A DNA stretch of 5,762 bases from Nitrososphaerota archaeon (GTDB lineage Archaea > Thermoproteota > Nitrososphaeria > Nitrososphaerales > JAHFOH01), in NCBI GenBank assembly GCA_023266955.1, contig JAHFOH010000010.1:1-5762 (forward strand), given 5' to 3'. Positions 4,315 through 5,762 of this stretch are shown piece after piece. The position numbers were made by a program, and so were the translations under genes. Each line of letters begins with the position of its first letter. Position 1 is the first letter of the stretch. Below the pieces are notes generated by a model. The model ran no database searches, was not told where the DNA came from, and saw nothing but the letters and a program-made list of their open reading frames with translations.

Positions 4315-5523
4315 TTGGACGACAAGACGGTAGACGAGATCTTCACCCGAGCTCTTTCAACTCCTACCCTCTTCACAAACAAGACTGTCTTACGGCCGGA
4401 CTACGTTCCTAGCAGGCTTCCCTTCCGTCAGGCGCAGGTGACCGCTCTCGGGGAGGCGCTTGCGCCGGTCCTTCGCGGATTTATCCCGTCCAACCTGCTT
4501 CTCTACGGTAAGACTGGTACCGGCAAGACAGCTGTTACTAGGCGTGTCCTTACTCCCTTGGGCCAGCGGACCACTCACACTACAGTTCCCGTCTCAGTGG
4601 CATACTCTAACACCCGGATGGCTGGAACCGAGTACAGGGTTCTCGCCGAGCTGGCTACTGCTTTGAGTCTCAGGGTGCCCTTCACCGGCTTGGCCGTCAC
4701 CGAGCTATTCCATCGGATTCTGCTGAGGATTGCCGAGGTCAAGTCACATGTTATTGTGGTTTTAGACGAGATCGATTTTCTGGTGAAAAATTACGGCGAC
4801 GAAACTCTCTACGACTTCACTCGGGCTGGCGAGAAATTATCTGACGGACACATCTCACTGATAGGCATCTCAAACGATCTGAAGTTTAAGGAGCTGCTTG
4901 ATCCACGCGTCCTAAGCGGACTAAATGAGGAGGAAATCATGTTTCCTCCCTACACTGCAGACCAGTTGAAGACCATTCTGACGGAGCGGGCACAATCTGC
5001 CTTTCTGGACGGCACCGTCACGGACGCTGCTATCTCCCTTTGCGCAGCTCTTGCGGCTTCAGAACACGGCGACGCGCGTCGGGCTGTTGACCTTCTTCGA
5101 GTTTGTGGGGAAGTAGCTCAAAGAGAAGGCGCACGCCACGTCGACGAGAGCCACGTGCGGGCCGCCATGCAAAGGATTGAACAGGATAGGATGGTTGATG
5201 CTCTCAAATCGTTGCCTCTTCACCAGAAACTGGTCTTGGTAGCTGCTGTCTTCTCACATTCCAACTCCTCCACGGGAGAACTCTACGACGACTACATGGC
5301 TCTATGCAGAAGAGCAGGGTCGGAGCCCCTGACGCAGAGGAGGGTGAGTGCACTTCTCACCGAGCTCGATCTTCTTGGGCTGCTGAGTGTGAGAGTTGTC
5401 AGTCAGGGGCGTTACGGCAGGACCAAGAAAGTCAATCCTCTTGTCTCCGCTGATTTCGTCACGGAAATTCTCGCGCCTGATCCCAGTGTTGGCGGACTGC
5501 TTGTTCACTGGCCTACAAAGTAG
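4315..5523 (+). CDS. cdc6: Orc1/Cdc6 replication initiator (AAA+ ATPase)
   Basis: This protein recognises origin boxes and takes part in loading the MCM helicase. The 402 residues match the usual length. Motifs in order: PDYVPSRLPFR at 28-38, the conserved N-terminal segment; Walker A GKTGTGKT at 65-72; Walker B VIVVLDEID at 146-154; sensor 1 GISN at 184-187; the family signature DPRVLSGLNEEEIMFPPYTADQL at 196-218; sensor 2 HGDARRAVDLLR at 251-262. The C-terminal winged helix, about 295-390, includes QRRVSALLTELDLLGLL and the wing VVSQGRYGRTKKV. All catalytic elements are present. The start is TTG directly after an in-frame TGA, with a good ribosome binding site upstream. The gene lies immediately right of the candidate origin and overlaps the end of the DP1 gene by 19 bases, tail to tail. 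Many archaea have several Cdc6 paralogues; which one this is cannot be told from the window. Confidence 0.96.
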   Translation: MDDKTVDEIFTRALSTPTLFTNKTVLRPDYVPSRLPFRQAQVTALGEALAPVLRGFIPSNLLLYGKTGTGKTAVTRRVLTPLGQRTTHTTVPVSVAYSNTRMAGTEYRVLAELATALSLRVPFTGLAVTELFHRILLRIAEVKSHVIVVLDEIDFLVKNYGDETLYDFTRAGEKLSDGHISLIGISNDLKFKELLDPRVLSGLNEEEIMFPPYTADQLKTILTERAQSAFLDGTVTDAAISLCAALAASEHGDARRAVDLLRVCGEVAQREGARHVDESHVRAAMQRIEQDRMVDALKSLPLHQKLVLVAAVFSHSNSSTGELYDDYMALCRRAGSEPLTQRRVSALLTELDLLGLLSVRVVSQGRYGRTKKVNPLVSADFVTEILAPDPSVGGLLVHWPTK

Positions 5524-5762
5524 GGCTTCGTAAAATCTCTGAAGATAACTTCAAAATTGGACAAGTCCACGACAGGAACAATTCCAGGCGTAGGCACAAC
5601 ACCCATGTTCGCTTGGTATTTCGTTTGTCCTTGAAAGGTTCCTGAGTTCAGTATGAGTGTTCCCCTGTAGTTGTCCGCTTCTACTGTATGTACATGTCCA
5701 GAATGGAAGATGTCGGGAACTTCATCTATCACCAGATGATCCTCAGGCTCCGGCGCCACGGA
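5505..5762 (-). CDS. polB: DNA polymerase D small subunit (DP1), C-terminal part, continues past the right edge
   Basis: DP1 is the 3'-5' exonuclease and structural partner of DP2. The 85 residues seen are the C-terminal end of the calcineurin-like phosphoesterase domain. The segment APEPEDHLVIDEVPDIFHSGHVHT contains the metal-binding GHVH motif (window residues 22-25). It is followed by YRGTLILNSGTFQGQTKYQ, strongly typical of DP1, and a PTPGIVPVVDL strand. The frame is open to the edge, so the start and the earlier metal ligands lie outside. The GTG near the edge is an internal valine, not a start. The gene converges on cdc6 and overlaps it by 19 bases. With DP2 at the other end of the window, both PolD genes flank the candidate origin. 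Confidence 0.95.
   Translation of the reverse strand, partial: SVAPEPEDHLVIDEVPDIFHSGHVHTVEADNYRGTLILNSGTFQGQTKYQANMGVVPTPGIVPVVDLSNFEVIFRDFTKPYFVGQ

Noticed and set aside
3885..4412. A 175-codon plus-strand open frame reaching into the 5' end of cdc6.
   Set aside because: It runs through the ORB sequences and the cdc6 ribosome binding site, overlaps nearly 100 bases of cdc6 in another frame, and its His-, Ser- and Cys-rich product shows no domain.
4390..5508. Several short open frames inside cdc6 on either strand.
   Set aside because: They are shadows of the cdc6 frame, whose motifs are unmistakable.
1..5762. tRNA or rRNA genes, CRISPR arrays, insertion sequences and toxin-antitoxin or defence genes.
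   Set aside because: I looked on both strands and saw no cloverleaf, regularly spaced repeats, transposase motifs or terminal inverted repeats; the content is core archaeal information processing and lipid synthesis.

Overview
The window is archaeal chromosomal DNA. It carries both subunits of the archaea-specific replicative polymerase PolD (N-terminal part of the large subunit DP2 at the left edge, C-terminal end of the small subunit DP1 at the right edge), an Orc1/Cdc6 initiator, an archaeal Elf1-type elongation factor and geranylgeranylglyceryl phosphate synthase, the enzyme that begins archaeal ether-lipid synthesis. Two winged-helix proteins resemble, as far as I recall, families common in Thaumarchaeota. 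Together with base composition near 50% GC and frequent TTG starts, this suggests Nitrososphaerota (Thaumarchaeota/Aigarchaeota) or a close relative. That placement is inference from memory of protein families, not from a search.

Left block (1-2152), all on the minus strand: elf1 is followed by the lipid synthase gene with a 4-base ATGA overlap, so they form a coupled pair. After about 100 bases comes DP2 with its own promoter, and DP2 runs off the left edge. The large DP2 reading frame is easy to miss because it has no stop codon inside the window.

Middle block (2153-3778): a divergent promoter region of about 150 bases separates elf1 from two plus-strand genes. These are an unrecognised small helical protein and a membrane-anchored winged-helix protein. 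The second meets, tail to tail with a 4-base overlap, a minus-strand gene for another small winged-helix protein.

Right block (3779-5762): about 535 bases without a convincing gene lie before orc1/cdc6. This stretch holds at least three sequences that align without gaps and match the archaeal origin recognition box (ORB): a CCAnTGGAAA-type core, then a G-rich string at fixed distance. A fourth site has the core only. One ORB is inverted and one abuts the cdc6 promoter, and the most AT-rich part lies between them. I read this as a chromosomal replication origin with its initiator gene beside it. Cdc6 ends in a 19-base convergent overlap with the DP1 gene.

The locus therefore groups an origin, its initiator and both replicative polymerase subunits in under 6 kb. 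The less understood parts are the three small proteins between DP2 and the origin and the short repeats in the promoters.
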